Assembly (NCBI RefSeq): GCF_017569225.1
Contig: NZ_CP071868.1
Span: 2,418,001-2,482,000, forward strand
Direction: 5' to 3'
Source of the DNA: Pengzhenrongella sicca
Lineage (GTDB): Bacteria > Actinomycetota > Actinomycetes > Actinomycetales > Cellulomonadaceae
Length of the DNA stretch: 64,000 nt
In this document: one piece after another, positions 55,639-63,884 of the stretch
How the letters are laid out: each line of letters begins with the position of its first letter
Position numbering within the stretch: the stretch's first letter is position 1
Notes under the pieces: generated by a model
Seen by the model: the letters and a program-made list of their open reading frames with translations, nothing else
What the model was told of the DNA's origin: nothing
Database searches by the model: none
Made by a program: the position numbers and the translations under genes

Positions 55639-55663
55639 CCGCCCACGTCCAGCCCCGATCACG

Positions 55664-56620
55664 TCAGACCGCCGCCGCGAGCCGGTCGCGGAGGTCGCGC
55701 AGGGCCGCGCGCACCTCCGGCCCGCAGGTCACGGTCCACGCCATCTCGGCGGGGATCCACAGGAGAGCCGAGAGCAGCTCGGGGATCGAGTTCCCGCCGA
55801 TCGGCCAGTCGACGCCGCCGTCCGGCCGCTCGGTCGAGCCGCTCGACCACACGCCGAAGTGCGCGCGGACCAGCTCGAGCCCGGCGTCGAGGTGCACGAT
55901 CGCGACGTGCCGGCGCAGCGCCTGGGAGTGTGCCGCCGCGACGAACTCGGCCGCATCGGCGGCGGGCAGGTCCCGGGCCGCGAACCGCGCGCCGGTGCCC
56001 TGCACGGCCGCCATCCGGTCGATCCGGAACGTGCGCCAGTCCCCGCGCCCGACGTCCCACGCCACGAAGTACCAGTGCCGCTCGTGCGGCACGAGCGAGT
56101 GCGGCTCGACGTGCCGCGACGTCTCGTCCCCCGCGAAGCTCGTGTACCGGAACCTCAGGCGCTCGTGGTCGCGGCACAGGAGGGCGAGCCGGCCGAGCAG
56201 GTCGGCGTCGATCCGGGCGACGGGCCCGGCCGAGACCGCCGTGTGGTCCTGCAGCGCCTGGACGCGTCGCCGCAGCGACGAGGGCAGCAGCTGCTCGAGC
56301 TTGGCGAGCGCGCTCAGGCTGGTCTGCTCGCCCTGCGCGACCCCGAAGATCGCGGCCGTCCGCAGGCCGACGGCGATCGCGACGGCCTCGTCGTCGTCCA
56401 GCAGGAGCGGGGGAAGGGTCGCGCCGCGCTCGAGCTGGTAGCCGCCCGCGACGCCGGGCCGGGCCCCTACCCGGTACCCCAGCTCGCGGAGCCGGTCCAC
56501 GTCGCGCCGCAGGGTGCGTGCGGTCACGCCCAGCCGTGCGGAGAGCTCCGGCCCCGTCCAGTGCCGGTGGGTCTGGAGCAGCGAGAGCAGCTGGAGCGCG
56601 CGTGCGGTCGGATCGGCCAT
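55664..56620 (-). CDS. WYL-domain transcriptional regulator (YafY type)
   Basis: A 318-residue regulator. The N-terminal winged helix (about 5-60, LQLLSLLQTHRHWTGPELSARLGVTARTLRRDVDRL) is followed by GYRVGARPGVAGGYQLE, the wing segment of YafY proteins. The WYL ligand domain (about 140-230) has RHVEPHSLVPHERHWYFVAWDVGRGDWRTFRIDRM, and a C-terminal WCX extension follows. Divergent from the second DrrAB operon, 62 bases away; a six-base inverted repeat in that gap is the candidate operator. ATG 56620. Confidence 0.93.
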   Translation of the reverse strand: MADPTARALQLLSLLQTHRHWTGPELSARLGVTARTLRRDVDRLRELGYRVGARPGVAGGYQLERGATLPPLLLDDDEAVAIAVGLRTAAIFGVAQGEQTSLSALAKLEQLLPSSLRRRVQALQDHTAVSAGPVARIDADLLGRLALLCRDHERLRFRYTSFAGDETSRHVEPHSLVPHERHWYFVAWDVGRGDWRTFRIDRMAAVQGTGARFAARDLPAADAAEFVAAAHSQALRRHVAIVHLDAGLELVRAHFGVWSSGSTERPDGGVDWPIGGNSIPELLSALLWIPAEMAWTVTCGPEVRAALRDLRDRLAAAV

Positions 56621-56648
56621 GGGCGAAAATCTACCCGGAATCGCGGAC

Positions 56649-56667
56649 AGAATCTGGCCGGGATTCT
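56649..56667. promoter_or_regulatory. Candidate operator between the WYL regulator and DrrAB operon
   Basis: AGAATC-TGGCCGG-GATTCT is a perfect six-base inverted repeat with a seven-base spacer, in the 62-base divergent gap. It lies 16 bases before the ATPase start and would overlap the promoter. Confidence 0.5.
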
Positions 56668-56682
56668 TCCTAGGGTCGGTCC

Positions 56683-57741
56683 ATGACAACCACACCGATC
56701 ATCAGCGCACGCGGCCTGAGCAAGCGATTCCGCGGACCCGCCGGCGCCGCCGTCGTCGCCGTGAGCGACCTGACCATGGACGTCGAGGCCGGACCGCTCA
56801 CGGCATTCCTCGGCCCGAACGGGGCGGGCAAGTCCACCTCGCTGCGCATGCTCACGACGCTGCTCGAGCCCACGGGCGGCACCGCGCGGGTGTGCGGGTT
56901 CGACGTCGCGCAGCAGCCCGCCGAGGTCCGCGCCCGCATCGGGTACATCGGCCAGAAGAACGGCGCGGGGCAGTACCAGCGGGTCCGCGACGAGCTGCTC
57001 AGCCAGGGTGCGCTCTACGGGCTCGGCCGCGTCGAGCGGCGCCGCCGCGTCGACGAGCTGCTCGAGGTGCTGGAGCTCGGGGAGCTGGCCGACCGGCCGA
57101 CGATGAAGCTCTCCGGCGGCCAGCGCCGGCGCGTCGACATCGCCCTCGGGCTGATCGCCGCGCCGCGGCTGCTCTTCCTGGACGAGCCGTCGACCGGGCT
57201 CGATCCCCAGTCGCGCGCGCACCTGTGGGCGCACCTGATCACGCTGCGCGAACGGTACGAGATGACGCTCTTTCTCACGACCCACTATCTCGACGAGGCG
57301 GACCAGTTCGCCGAGCGCGTGCTCGTCGTCGACCGCGGCCGGTTGATCGCGGATGACTCCCCCGCCGGGCTCAAGGCCCGCCTCGCGGGTGACCGCATCA
57401 CGCTGACCGTGACCAGCGACTCGGGCAGCGCCTCGGCGACCGACGACGTCGCGCACCTCGTGCGCCGGGCCGCGCGCGAGTCCGGGGCGCCCGACGCCGA
57501 GCCCACGCTCGCCGAGACCGCCGTCGGCACGCGCCTCGCGATCAGCGTGCACCACGGCGACCGCGTCCTTCCCCGTCTCGTGCTGGACCTGCATGCGAGC
57601 GGCCACCACGTGGTCGCGGCCGAGCTCGCCCGGCCGACCCTCGACGACGTCTTCCTGACCCTGACCGGCCGCAGCCTGCGCGAAGACCACCCCGGCGAGC
57701 CGGCCGCCGATCCGATCCCCGCGACCGCTGGAGCGCTCTGA
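56683..57741 (+). CDS. ABC transporter ATPase, DrrA-like (second system)
   Basis: A 352-residue DrrA-type ATPase: Walker [12 protein letters not shown], signature LSGGQRRRVDIALG, Walker B LLFLDEPSTGLDPQSR, H-loop LTTHYLDEADQF. The C-terminal extension (about 230-330) is typical of DrrA and ends ARPTLDDVFLTLTGRSL. The Q-loop region IGYIGQKNGAGQYQ is unusual. ATG 56683, the first gene after the WYL-controlled gap. The next gene overlaps by one base. Confidence 0.94.
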   Translation: MTTTPIISARGLSKRFRGPAGAAVVAVSDLTMDVEAGPLTAFLGPNGAGKSTSLRMLTTLLEPTGGTARVCGFDVAQQPAEVRARIGYIGQKNGAGQYQRVRDELLSQGALYGLGRVERRRRVDELLEVLELGELADRPTMKLSGGQRRRVDIALGLIAAPRLLFLDEPSTGLDPQSRAHLWAHLITLRERYEMTLFLTTHYLDEADQFAERVLVVDRGRLIADDSPAGLKARLAGDRITLTVTSDSGSASATDDVAHLVRRAARESGAPDAEPTLAETAVGTRLAISVHHGDRVLPRLVLDLHASGHHVVAAELARPTLDDVFLTLTGRSLREDHPGEPAADPIPATAGAL

Positions 57742-58538
57742 TGACCTCGACGACCCTGACCGACGTCCCCCGCAGCGCCCGGCCGGCCGGCCTGGCACGC
57801 GACACCACGAGCGTGTTCGTGCGCGAGCTCCGCCCGATGCTGCACGACCCGTTCACGCTCGTGTTCACGCTGATGCAGCCGCTCGTGTTTCTCGCCTTCT
57901 TCGGCCCGCTGCTCTCGGGTGTCTCGGGGCAGCCCGTCGCGACGGCGTTCCAGAGCTTCGTGCCGGGCATCGTCGTGATGATCGCGCTGTTCGGCACGGC
58001 GATGACGGGCTCGAACCTGCTCTTCGAGATCCAGGGCGGCTCCCACGAGCGCATGCTCGTCGCCCCCGTGGCGCGTGCGGCGCTGCTGATCGGGCGCGCC
58101 TGCAAGGAGATGGTGCCGCTCGTGCTCCAGGCCGTCGTCATCACCGCGGTCGCGGCACTGTGGGGGTTCCGGCCGGACCTGCCCGGCATGGCCATCGGGC
58201 TCGTGCTCCTGGCCGTGTTCGGGCTCGGGTTCGGCGCGCTGAGCTACGCCCTCGCGATCGCGGCCCGCACGCGGGACTGGGTGTTCTGGGGCGTGCAGCA
58301 GGGGCTGCTCTTCCCGCTCATGCTGCTCTCGGGGATGCTCCTGCCGCTCGACGCCGGCCCCGCCTGGATGCAGACGCTGTCCCGCCTCAACCCGCTCACG
58401 TACATGGTCGACGCCGAGCGGGCGCTGTTCAACGGCCAGTACGGCGACGGCGCGGTGTGGCAGGGCGCGGTGGCCGCCGTCGCGGTCGCGGCCGTGGGCC
58501 TCGCGGTCGGCATCCGGGCGATGCGCCACAGCGTGTAG
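57741..58538 (+). CDS. ABC-2 type permease, DrrB-like (second system)
   Basis: A 265-residue ABC-2 permease with six helices. Typical segments are FVPGIVVMIALFGTAMTGSN (helix 2), EIQGGSHERMLVAPVARAALL (the cytoplasmic loop) and SRLNPLTYMVDAERALFNGQY near the C-terminus. It should pair with the ATPase above. ATG 57741 overlaps the ATPase stop (TGATG). The pair is likely controlled by the divergent WYL regulator. Confidence 0.93.
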   Translation: MTSTTLTDVPRSARPAGLARDTTSVFVRELRPMLHDPFTLVFTLMQPLVFLAFFGPLLSGVSGQPVATAFQSFVPGIVVMIALFGTAMTGSNLLFEIQGGSHERMLVAPVARAALLIGRACKEMVPLVLQAVVITAVAALWGFRPDLPGMAIGLVLLAVFGLGFGALSYALAIAARTRDWVFWGVQQGLLFPLMLLSGMLLPLDAGPAWMQTLSRLNPLTYMVDAERALFNGQYGDGAVWQGAVAAVAVAAVGLAVGIRAMRHSV

Positions 58539-58556
58539 CCGGCCGGGCCCGGCGGC

Positions 58557-59327
58557 CTAGCGGCCTAGCGGTCGCCCCTCGGAGCCCCGGAGGTAGGTCG
58601 CGCGCAGCGGAGCCGGGAACCTCTCGATCGCGTAGCGCAGCATCGTGCGGGGCATCTCGGCGTGGTGGGCCGAGAGGAAGGCCTCCGCCGCGGGCCGGTC
58701 CCGGTTGCCGACCTCCCGCAACATCCACCCGACCGCCTTGTGGATCAGGTCGTGCTCGTCGTGCAGCAACCGTTCGGCCAGCTCGAGCGTGCGGTCGAAC
58801 CGGCCCGCGCGGATGTACGCGAACGTCGCCATGATCGCGATGCGCCGGTCCCAGAGCAGGTCGGACGCCGCGAGCCGGTCCAGCACCGCGTCGTCGCGCT
58901 CGGGCACCGCGTCGTCGCGCTCCAGCAGCCACGGACCGAGGACGTACGGCGCGCTCGAGTCCACCAGGTCCCAGTTGTTGAGGCGGTCGGTGTGGGCGAG
59001 CAGCACCTGCACCGCGGCGGCGCGCTCGCGGTCGTCGCCGCGCTCGAACCTGCGGACCAGGACGAAGACTGCCGTGAGCCGCTCCTCGTGCCACGGGCTC
59101 CGGAGCAGGGCGGCGACGTCGTCGAGCGTGAGAGCGCCGTGGTGCCGGCGGGCCACCGCACGTTGCGCCGGCACGCGGACGCCCAAGAACCGGTCGCCCT
59201 CGCCGTAGCCGCCCGGGCCGGCCTGCAGGTATCGGCCGAGCGCGGCGACCCGGGCCGGCTCGGCGGCCGCGGCGAGCTCCGCGCGCACGGCGTCCAGCGC
59301 CGTCGGTCCGAGCGCGCCGATCTCCAC
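58557..59327 (-). CDS. DNA alkylation repair protein (AlkD/ALK family)
   Basis: A 256-residue HEAT-like-repeat protein of the AlkD family of DNA glycosylases that remove N3/N7-alkylpurines. Conserved elements are FLGVRVPAQRAVARRH, the LNNWDLVDSSAPYVLG segment (Asn-Trp-Asp and Asp-Ser), DLLWDRRIAIMATFAYIR and DLIHKAVGWMLREVG. Start is a GTG at 59327. A small internal duplication encodes ERDDAVP-ERDDAVL. Convergent with the DrrB gene, 18 bases from its stop. Confidence 0.92.
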   Translation of the reverse strand: MEIGALGPTALDAVRAELAAAAEPARVAALGRYLQAGPGGYGEGDRFLGVRVPAQRAVARRHHGALTLDDVAALLRSPWHEERLTAVFVLVRRFERGDDRERAAAVQVLLAHTDRLNNWDLVDSSAPYVLGPWLLERDDAVPERDDAVLDRLAASDLLWDRRIAIMATFAYIRAGRFDRTLELAERLLHDEHDLIHKAVGWMLREVGNRDRPAAEAFLSAHHAEMPRTMLRYAIERFPAPLRATYLRGSEGRPLGR

Positions 59328-59493
59328 GCGGGCGAGCCTAGGCCTCGGCCGGCGAGCTCGGGCCGGCGAACGCGACCGGCGCCCGGGCCTTTCGGCCCTG
59401 GCGGACCCGTGGGCGACGCCAGAGCCTGGAGCTCAGGCCTGCGCCGGGCACCGTTGCCCGGCGGCGGCGGGCCGGGCGTGAGAGGACGGCACC

Positions 59494-60033
59494 ATGCGCG
59501 CACTGTTGATCTACGAGTCGATGTTCGGCAACACCCGCGACGTCGCGCAGGCGGTGGCGGCGGGGCTGGCCGGCGCCGCCGACGTCCAGATCGTCGACGT
59601 CGGCGCCGCCGGCCAGGGCGTGGACGCCGGGGTGGACCTGCTCGTCCTCGGCGGCCCGACGCACGCCTTCGGGATGAGCCGGCCGGCCACGCGCGCAGAC
59701 GCCCACAAGCAGGCCGGGCACACCGTGACGAGCCTCGACGTCGGCGTGCGCGAGTGGCTCGAGCGCCTCGGCCCGGTGCCGGCGGGAGTCGCGGCCGCCA
59801 CGTTCGACACCCGGGTCACCACCGGCCGGGTTCCGGGCTCGGCAGCCCGTGCGGCGCGCCGTCGGCTGGCCCGGGCCGGCTGCCGGCTGCCCCTGCCCGC
59901 CGAGACCTTCTACGTCGAGGGCACCACCGGGCCGCTCAGCGTGGGCGAGGTCGACCGGGCCCACGACTGGGGCGAGCAGCTCGGCCGAGCGGCCGCCGCG
60001 ACCCTCGGCCCGACCACGGCCACGGCTGGCTGA
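59494..60033 (+). CDS. Flavodoxin-family protein
   Basis: A 179-residue flavodoxin-type FMN protein. The phosphate-binding loop is YESMFGNTR (residues 8-16); VLGGPTHAFGMSRPATR is the isoalloxazine-side loop. No heme- or iron-related motif is seen. The ATG at 59494 follows GAGAGGACGGCACC, a good site. Flavodoxin could feed electrons to unidentified enzymes; no partner is adjacent. Confidence 0.9.
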   Translation: MRALLIYESMFGNTRDVAQAVAAGLAGAADVQIVDVGAAGQGVDAGVDLLVLGGPTHAFGMSRPATRADAHKQAGHTVTSLDVGVREWLERLGPVPAGVAAATFDTRVTTGRVPGSAARAARRRLARAGCRLPLPAETFYVEGTTGPLSVGEVDRAHDWGEQLGRAAAATLGPTTATAG

Positions 60034-60050
60034 CCGCGGGGGCGACGATC

Positions 60051-60470
60051 ATGATCGACACCTTCCTGCGATCCGTGCTCCCCGCGGCCGCGCCGTGCCC
60101 GCACCGTCGGACGTTCATCACGGCCGAGTCGCTCGTCGCGATCGGCGGGGTGGTCGGCGCGGCCCAGCTCGTGACCGGGACCGTGGCACCGCCGGTGACC
60201 GACCTCGCCCCGCTCGGCCTGACGAGCTGGGTCCTGCCGGGAGTCTGGCTGGCGGCCACGGTCGCGGTGCCGTCGGCCACCGCGGCATGGCTCGCGTGGC
60301 GGCGCGCACCGCTCGCGCCGACGGCGGTGCTCGCGGCGAGCGGCCTGCTCGCGCTCGAGCTCGGCGTGCAGATCCCGTTCGTCGGCCCCAGCGTGCTCCA
60401 GGCGGTGTTCGGCGCCGTCGCCGTCGGCCTCGGCGGGCTCGCGGTGCATGCCCGTCGCACCGGCTGGTGA
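60051..60470 (+). CDS. Hypothetical membrane protein with four membrane segments
   Basis: A 139-residue membrane protein with helices near 26-45, 58-80, 92-112 and 116-133. The first 25 residues are polar with a CPHRR segment. I recognise no family. ATG 60051 lies 18 bases after the flavodoxin stop, so the two may share a transcript. It converges with the Fes-like gene, 52 bases away. Confidence 0.7.
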   Translation: MIDTFLRSVLPAAAPCPHRRTFITAESLVAIGGVVGAAQLVTGTVAPPVTDLAPLGLTSWVLPGVWLAATVAVPSATAAWLAWRRAPLAPTAVLAASGLLALELGVQIPFVGPSVLQAVFGAVAVGLGGLAVHARRTGW

Positions 60471-60522
60471 GCCGTGGCTCCGGCCGGAGCCCCGGGCGGA
60501 GACCCGCGCCGAGGCCGTGACC

Positions 60523-61776
60523 TCACGGCGCGAACAACGCCTCGATGCCGGGCGCGAGCCGGGCGCGCCACCAGGCCCAGTCGTGCCCCCCGCCGACCTC
60601 CGTGACCTGCAACCACTCCCCCCGCGCTCCGATCAGCGCCGCGATCTCCCGGTTGGCGTCGGCGAGGGTGCCCTCGTAGGTGCCCACCTGCAGCACGGTG
60701 CGGGTCGCGCGCGGCGGCGCGGAGAGCAGCCACTGCCCGATCCGGCCGCCCGGCCCGGCGGCGGCGTCGGGCCACCAGAACGAGCCCGACTGGCTCAGCA
60801 CGAGGCCGAACCGGTCCGGCCGGCGAGCCGCGCAGTGCAGCGCCGCGAGACCGCCGTAGCTCTGCCCGGCGACGGCGGTCAGGGCCGGGTTCGCCGTCGC
60901 CGTGAGCCCGCGCGCCGCGAGCAGCTCGGCCACCAGACCGGGCAGCAGGTCGTCCGCGAGCGCGTCGACGAAGGCGTCGTCGCAGGTCAGGTCAGCAGCA
61001 CGCTCGGCCGACGTACCCGAGCCGACGAGCACGACGACGAGCGGGCGGGTCCGTAGGCCCGCCAGCACCGGGGCCACCGGCACCCCCTGCGCCCAGACCT
61101 GCCCGTCGAACAGCACGACGACGGGCAGCGGCTCGGCGTGCTCGCCGGGCGGGACCCAGAGCCAGACGGTGTGGGCGCGCACGCCGTCGGCCCGGTCCCA
61201 GGTCGCCGCGGTGAGCTCACCGGCGGCCGCACGGTCCGGGCCGGCAGCCAGCTCGGCGGCCAGCTCGGCGGCCAGCTCGGCGCGCGAGCCAGCGAGCACC
61301 GACCGCGCCTCGTTGCGCGCGGCCCGGTAGACCGGGCCGCGGTTGAGCGGGTCGGCGATCGAGTGGGTCAGCACGGCGAGCCACCAGCGCCGCGCGGCGG
61401 GCGTGTCGCGCGCCGCCGGGGACCGCAGGGGCTCGCCGAGCGGGATCAGCGAGTACGAGCCGACGAAGCCGGGCTCGACCGCGAACGCCGCCCACCACAC
61501 GTCCGTGCCCGCCAGGCGCGCCATCGTCCCGGCGTCGAGGTCGCCGCGGTCGGTCAGCCCGACGAGGTCGAGATACACCGCGGCCGACGTCTCGTCCCTG
61601 GCCACGAACACCTGGACCTCGAGCCGTCCGGCGTCCACGCCACGCAGGGGGGTGCCCTGCGCCGCGGCCGCGAGCCACCACGCGTCGGACCCGACGTCGA
61701 GCCCCGGCAGCGCCGTGCGCAGGTGCTCGAGCTCGTCGCCCGGGTCGAGCCTCCCGGCCGCCACGGCGGTCAACAC
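60523..61776 (-). CDS. Fes-like siderophore esterase (enterochelin esterase family)
   Basis: A 417-residue alpha/beta-hydrolase of the Fes family. The N-terminal domain (about 1-180) is the Fes/beta-sandwich region, with VWWAAFAVEPGFVGSYSLIPLG; the catalytic domain has LPVVVLFDGQVWAQGVPV, nucleophile VAGQSYGGLAALH, and GGHDWAWWRARL with the His. These enzymes hydrolyse ferric-catecholate siderophores to free iron. GTG 61776 is the first start after the iron box; an ATG nearer the box is out of frame. Cytosolic. Confidence 0.87.
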   Translation of the reverse strand: MLTAVAAGRLDPGDELEHLRTALPGLDVGSDAWWLAAAAQGTPLRGVDAGRLEVQVFVARDETSAAVYLDLVGLTDRGDLDAGTMARLAGTDVWWAAFAVEPGFVGSYSLIPLGEPLRSPAARDTPAARRWWLAVLTHSIADPLNRGPVYRAARNEARSVLAGSRAELAAELAAELAAGPDRAAAGELTAATWDRADGVRAHTVWLWVPPGEHAEPLPVVVLFDGQVWAQGVPVAPVLAGLRTRPLVVVLVGSGTSAERAADLTCDDAFVDALADDLLPGLVAELLAARGLTATANPALTAVAGQSYGGLAALHCAARRPDRFGLVLSQSGSFWWPDAAAGPGGRIGQWLLSAPPRATRTVLQVGTYEGTLADANREIAALIGARGEWLQVTEVGGGHDWAWWRARLAPGIEALFAP

Positions 61777-61801
61777 GGGACCAACGTCTTGGGGTGCGGC
61801 A

Positions 61802-61820
61802 TGAGGTGAGGCTAACCTAA
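61802..61820. promoter_or_regulatory. Iron box (IdeR/DtxR operator)
   Basis: TGAGGTGAGGCTAACCTAA matches 17 of 19 positions of the IdeR/DtxR consensus TTAGGTTAGGCTAACCTAA; the two mismatches are in the left half. It lies in the divergent gap between the esterase and binding-protein genes, so ferrous-iron-loaded repressor should control both. Confidence 0.85.
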
Positions 61821-61872
61821 CTCCGGCCGCGCGTTCGACGCGGCCCCGCAGCCACCCGCCGAAGGACCCGCC

Positions 61873-62877
61873 ATGCATCTCGCGCCCCGCCGTTACCGCC
61901 TCGTGGCCCTGATCGGGGCGCTTGCCCTCACGGCGACCGCCTGCTCGACGCAAGCGAGCCCCAGCGACGCGGGCACGCCGGCGGCCGAGGACCCGGCGGG
62001 GGCCTGGCCCCGCACGATCACGCACGCCCTCGGCGAGACGGTCATCGACGAGCAGCCCACGACCATCGTCTCGACCTCCCTCACGCTGACGGGGACGTTG
62101 CTCTCGATCGATGCACCCGTCACGGCGAGCGCCGCGAGCACCCCGAGCGGCGAGTCGGGCGACGTCGGCTTCTTCGCGTGGTGGGCCGACGTCGCCCAGG
62201 AGCGGGGCGTCGAGGTGCTGTACCCGAACCTCGAGTACGACGAGGAGGCGATCATCGCGGCCGCGCCCGACCTGATCGTGGTCTCGACGACCGGCGCGGA
62301 CGCGACGGCCGACCAGTACGACGCGCTCAGCGCGATCGCGCCGACGATCGCGCTCGACTACAGCGCGGCGAGCTGGCAGGACATGGCCGCCCAGCTGGGC
62401 GTGGCGACGGGGCTCGAGGAGAACGCCACCGCGACCGTGAGCGCGTTCGACGCCCGCCTCGCCGAGGTGCGCGACGCGATCACGGTGCCCGCCGGCACGA
62501 CCAACGCCGTCGTGTTCCGCGGCGACGGCGGCGACACCGCGTTCGCCAAGCCGAACGGCTCGCACGGGCAGCTGCTCGCCTCGCTCGGCTTCGACGTGGT
62601 GGGGGCCGACGACGCCCTGGACACGAGCGAGCAGGCTCGCACCGACTTCGCTTTCGTCTCGCTCGAGAACACGGTCGACGCGCTCGCCGGCGAGACCGTC
62701 CTGGTGGTCAGCGGCTCCGACACCGAGGTCGAGGCACTCCTCGCCGAGCCGGTGCTCGCGAACGCGCCGGCCGTCGCGGCCGGCCAGGTGTACGCGCTCG
62801 GCGACGACTCGTTTCGCATCGACTACTTCAGCGCCAGCCTGATCGTCGATCTCGTCGAGACGCTGTTCGCCGCGTGA
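61873..62877 (+). CDS. FepB-like siderophore-binding lipoprotein
   Basis: A 334-residue class III substrate-binding lipoprotein. The signal peptide ends with a lipobox (LTATAC, Cys about residue 24). Two domains linked by a long helix: PRTITHALGETVIDEQPTTIVSTSL at the start, AAPDLIVVST, then VYALGDDSFRIDYFSA near the end. It resembles the FepB/FecB type for ferric catecholates. ATG 61873. The start follows the iron box by about 50 bases. The next permease gene overlaps the stop by four bases (GTGA). Confidence 0.92.
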   Translation: MHLAPRRYRLVALIGALALTATACSTQASPSDAGTPAAEDPAGAWPRTITHALGETVIDEQPTTIVSTSLTLTGTLLSIDAPVTASAASTPSGESGDVGFFAWWADVAQERGVEVLYPNLEYDEEAIIAAAPDLIVVSTTGADATADQYDALSAIAPTIALDYSAASWQDMAAQLGVATGLEENATATVSAFDARLAEVRDAITVPAGTTNAVVFRGDGGDTAFAKPNGSHGQLLASLGFDVVGADDALDTSEQARTDFAFVSLENTVDALAGETVLVVSGSDTEVEALLAEPVLANAPAVAAGQVYALGDDSFRIDYFSASLIVDLVETLFAA

Positions 62878-63884
62878 GCTCGGGCCGGGCGCGCCGCCGG
62901 GCGCTCGGGCTCGCCGTCACGCTCGGGTTCCTCGCCGTCCTCCTGCTCGCGAGCCTCGCGGTCGGGTCCCGACCCGTCCCGATCGCCTCCGCGTGGCACG
63001 CGCTCGTGCACTTCGACCCGACGGACGACGGGCAGCTCATCGTGCGCACGCTCCGGCTCCCCCGCACGCTGCTCGGCCTCCTGGTCGGGGCGGCGCTCGG
63101 GGCCGCCGGCGCGCTCATGCAGGCGCTCACGCGGAACCCGCTCGCCGACCCCGGCCTGCTCGGGATCAACGCGGGGGCGGCCGCCGTCGTGGTCGTCGCG
63201 ATCGGGGCGTTCGGGGTGACCGACCCGGCGGCGTACCTCTGGTTCGCGCTGCTCGGCAGCGCCGCGGCCGCGACGGCGGTCTACGGGCTCGGCGGCGCGT
63301 TCCGCCGGGGCGCCAGCCCGGTCCGGCTCGTGCTCGCCGGGGCCGCCGTCGCCGTCGTGCTGGCGGCGTTCACCGGCACGGTCACCGTCAACTACCCCGA
63401 CGTGTTCAACCTCTACCGCTTCTGGGTGGTCGGCAGCCTCCAGGGCCGCGGGTTCGACGTGCTCGCGCCGACCGGCGCGCTCATCGTCGCGGGGCTCGTC
63501 CTCGCGCAGGGCCTGTCGGGCTCGCTCAACGCGCTGGCGCTCGGGGCGGACGCGGGGACGGCGCTCGGGGTCTCGGTGCGCCGCACGTGGCTGCTCAGCG
63601 CCGCCGGCGTCGTCGTCCTCGCGGGCTCGGCCACCGCCGCCGCGGGGCCGATCTCCTTCATCGGCCTCGCGGCCCCGCACGTCGCGCGCCTCGTCGTCGG
63701 CCCCGACCACCGGTGGGTGCTGCCGTACTCCATGCTGCTCGGCGCGGTCGTGCTGCTCGGGGCCGACGTCGCCGGTCGCGTCGTGGCCCTTCCCAGCGAG
63801 GTCCAGACGGGCGTCGTGAGCGCCCTGATCGGCGCCCCGCTGTTCGTCGCCCTCGTGCGCCGGCGCCGGATCGCGACGCTGTGA
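62874..63884 (+). CDS. FecCD/FepD-type siderophore permease
   Basis: A 336-residue FecCD permease with about 10 helices. Hallmarks are IVRTLRLPRTLLGLLVGAAL near the N-terminus, LTRNPLADPGLLGINAGA, the long loop FWVVGSLQGRGF and GPISFIGLAAPHVARLVVGPDHR near the cytoplasmic coupling region. GTG 62874 overlaps the binding-protein gene. The next permease starts by GTGA overlap, so this is the first of two permeases. Confidence 0.93.
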   Translation: MSSGRARRRALGLAVTLGFLAVLLLASLAVGSRPVPIASAWHALVHFDPTDDGQLIVRTLRLPRTLLGLLVGAALGAAGALMQALTRNPLADPGLLGINAGAAAVVVVAIGAFGVTDPAAYLWFALLGSAAAATAVYGLGGAFRRGASPVRLVLAGAAVAVVLAAFTGTVTVNYPDVFNLYRFWVVGSLQGRGFDVLAPTGALIVAGLVLAQGLSGSLNALALGADAGTALGVSVRRTWLLSAAGVVVLAGSATAAAGPISFIGLAAPHVARLVVGPDHRWVLPYSMLLGAVVLLGADVAGRVVALPSEVQTGVVSALIGAPLFVALVRRRRIATL

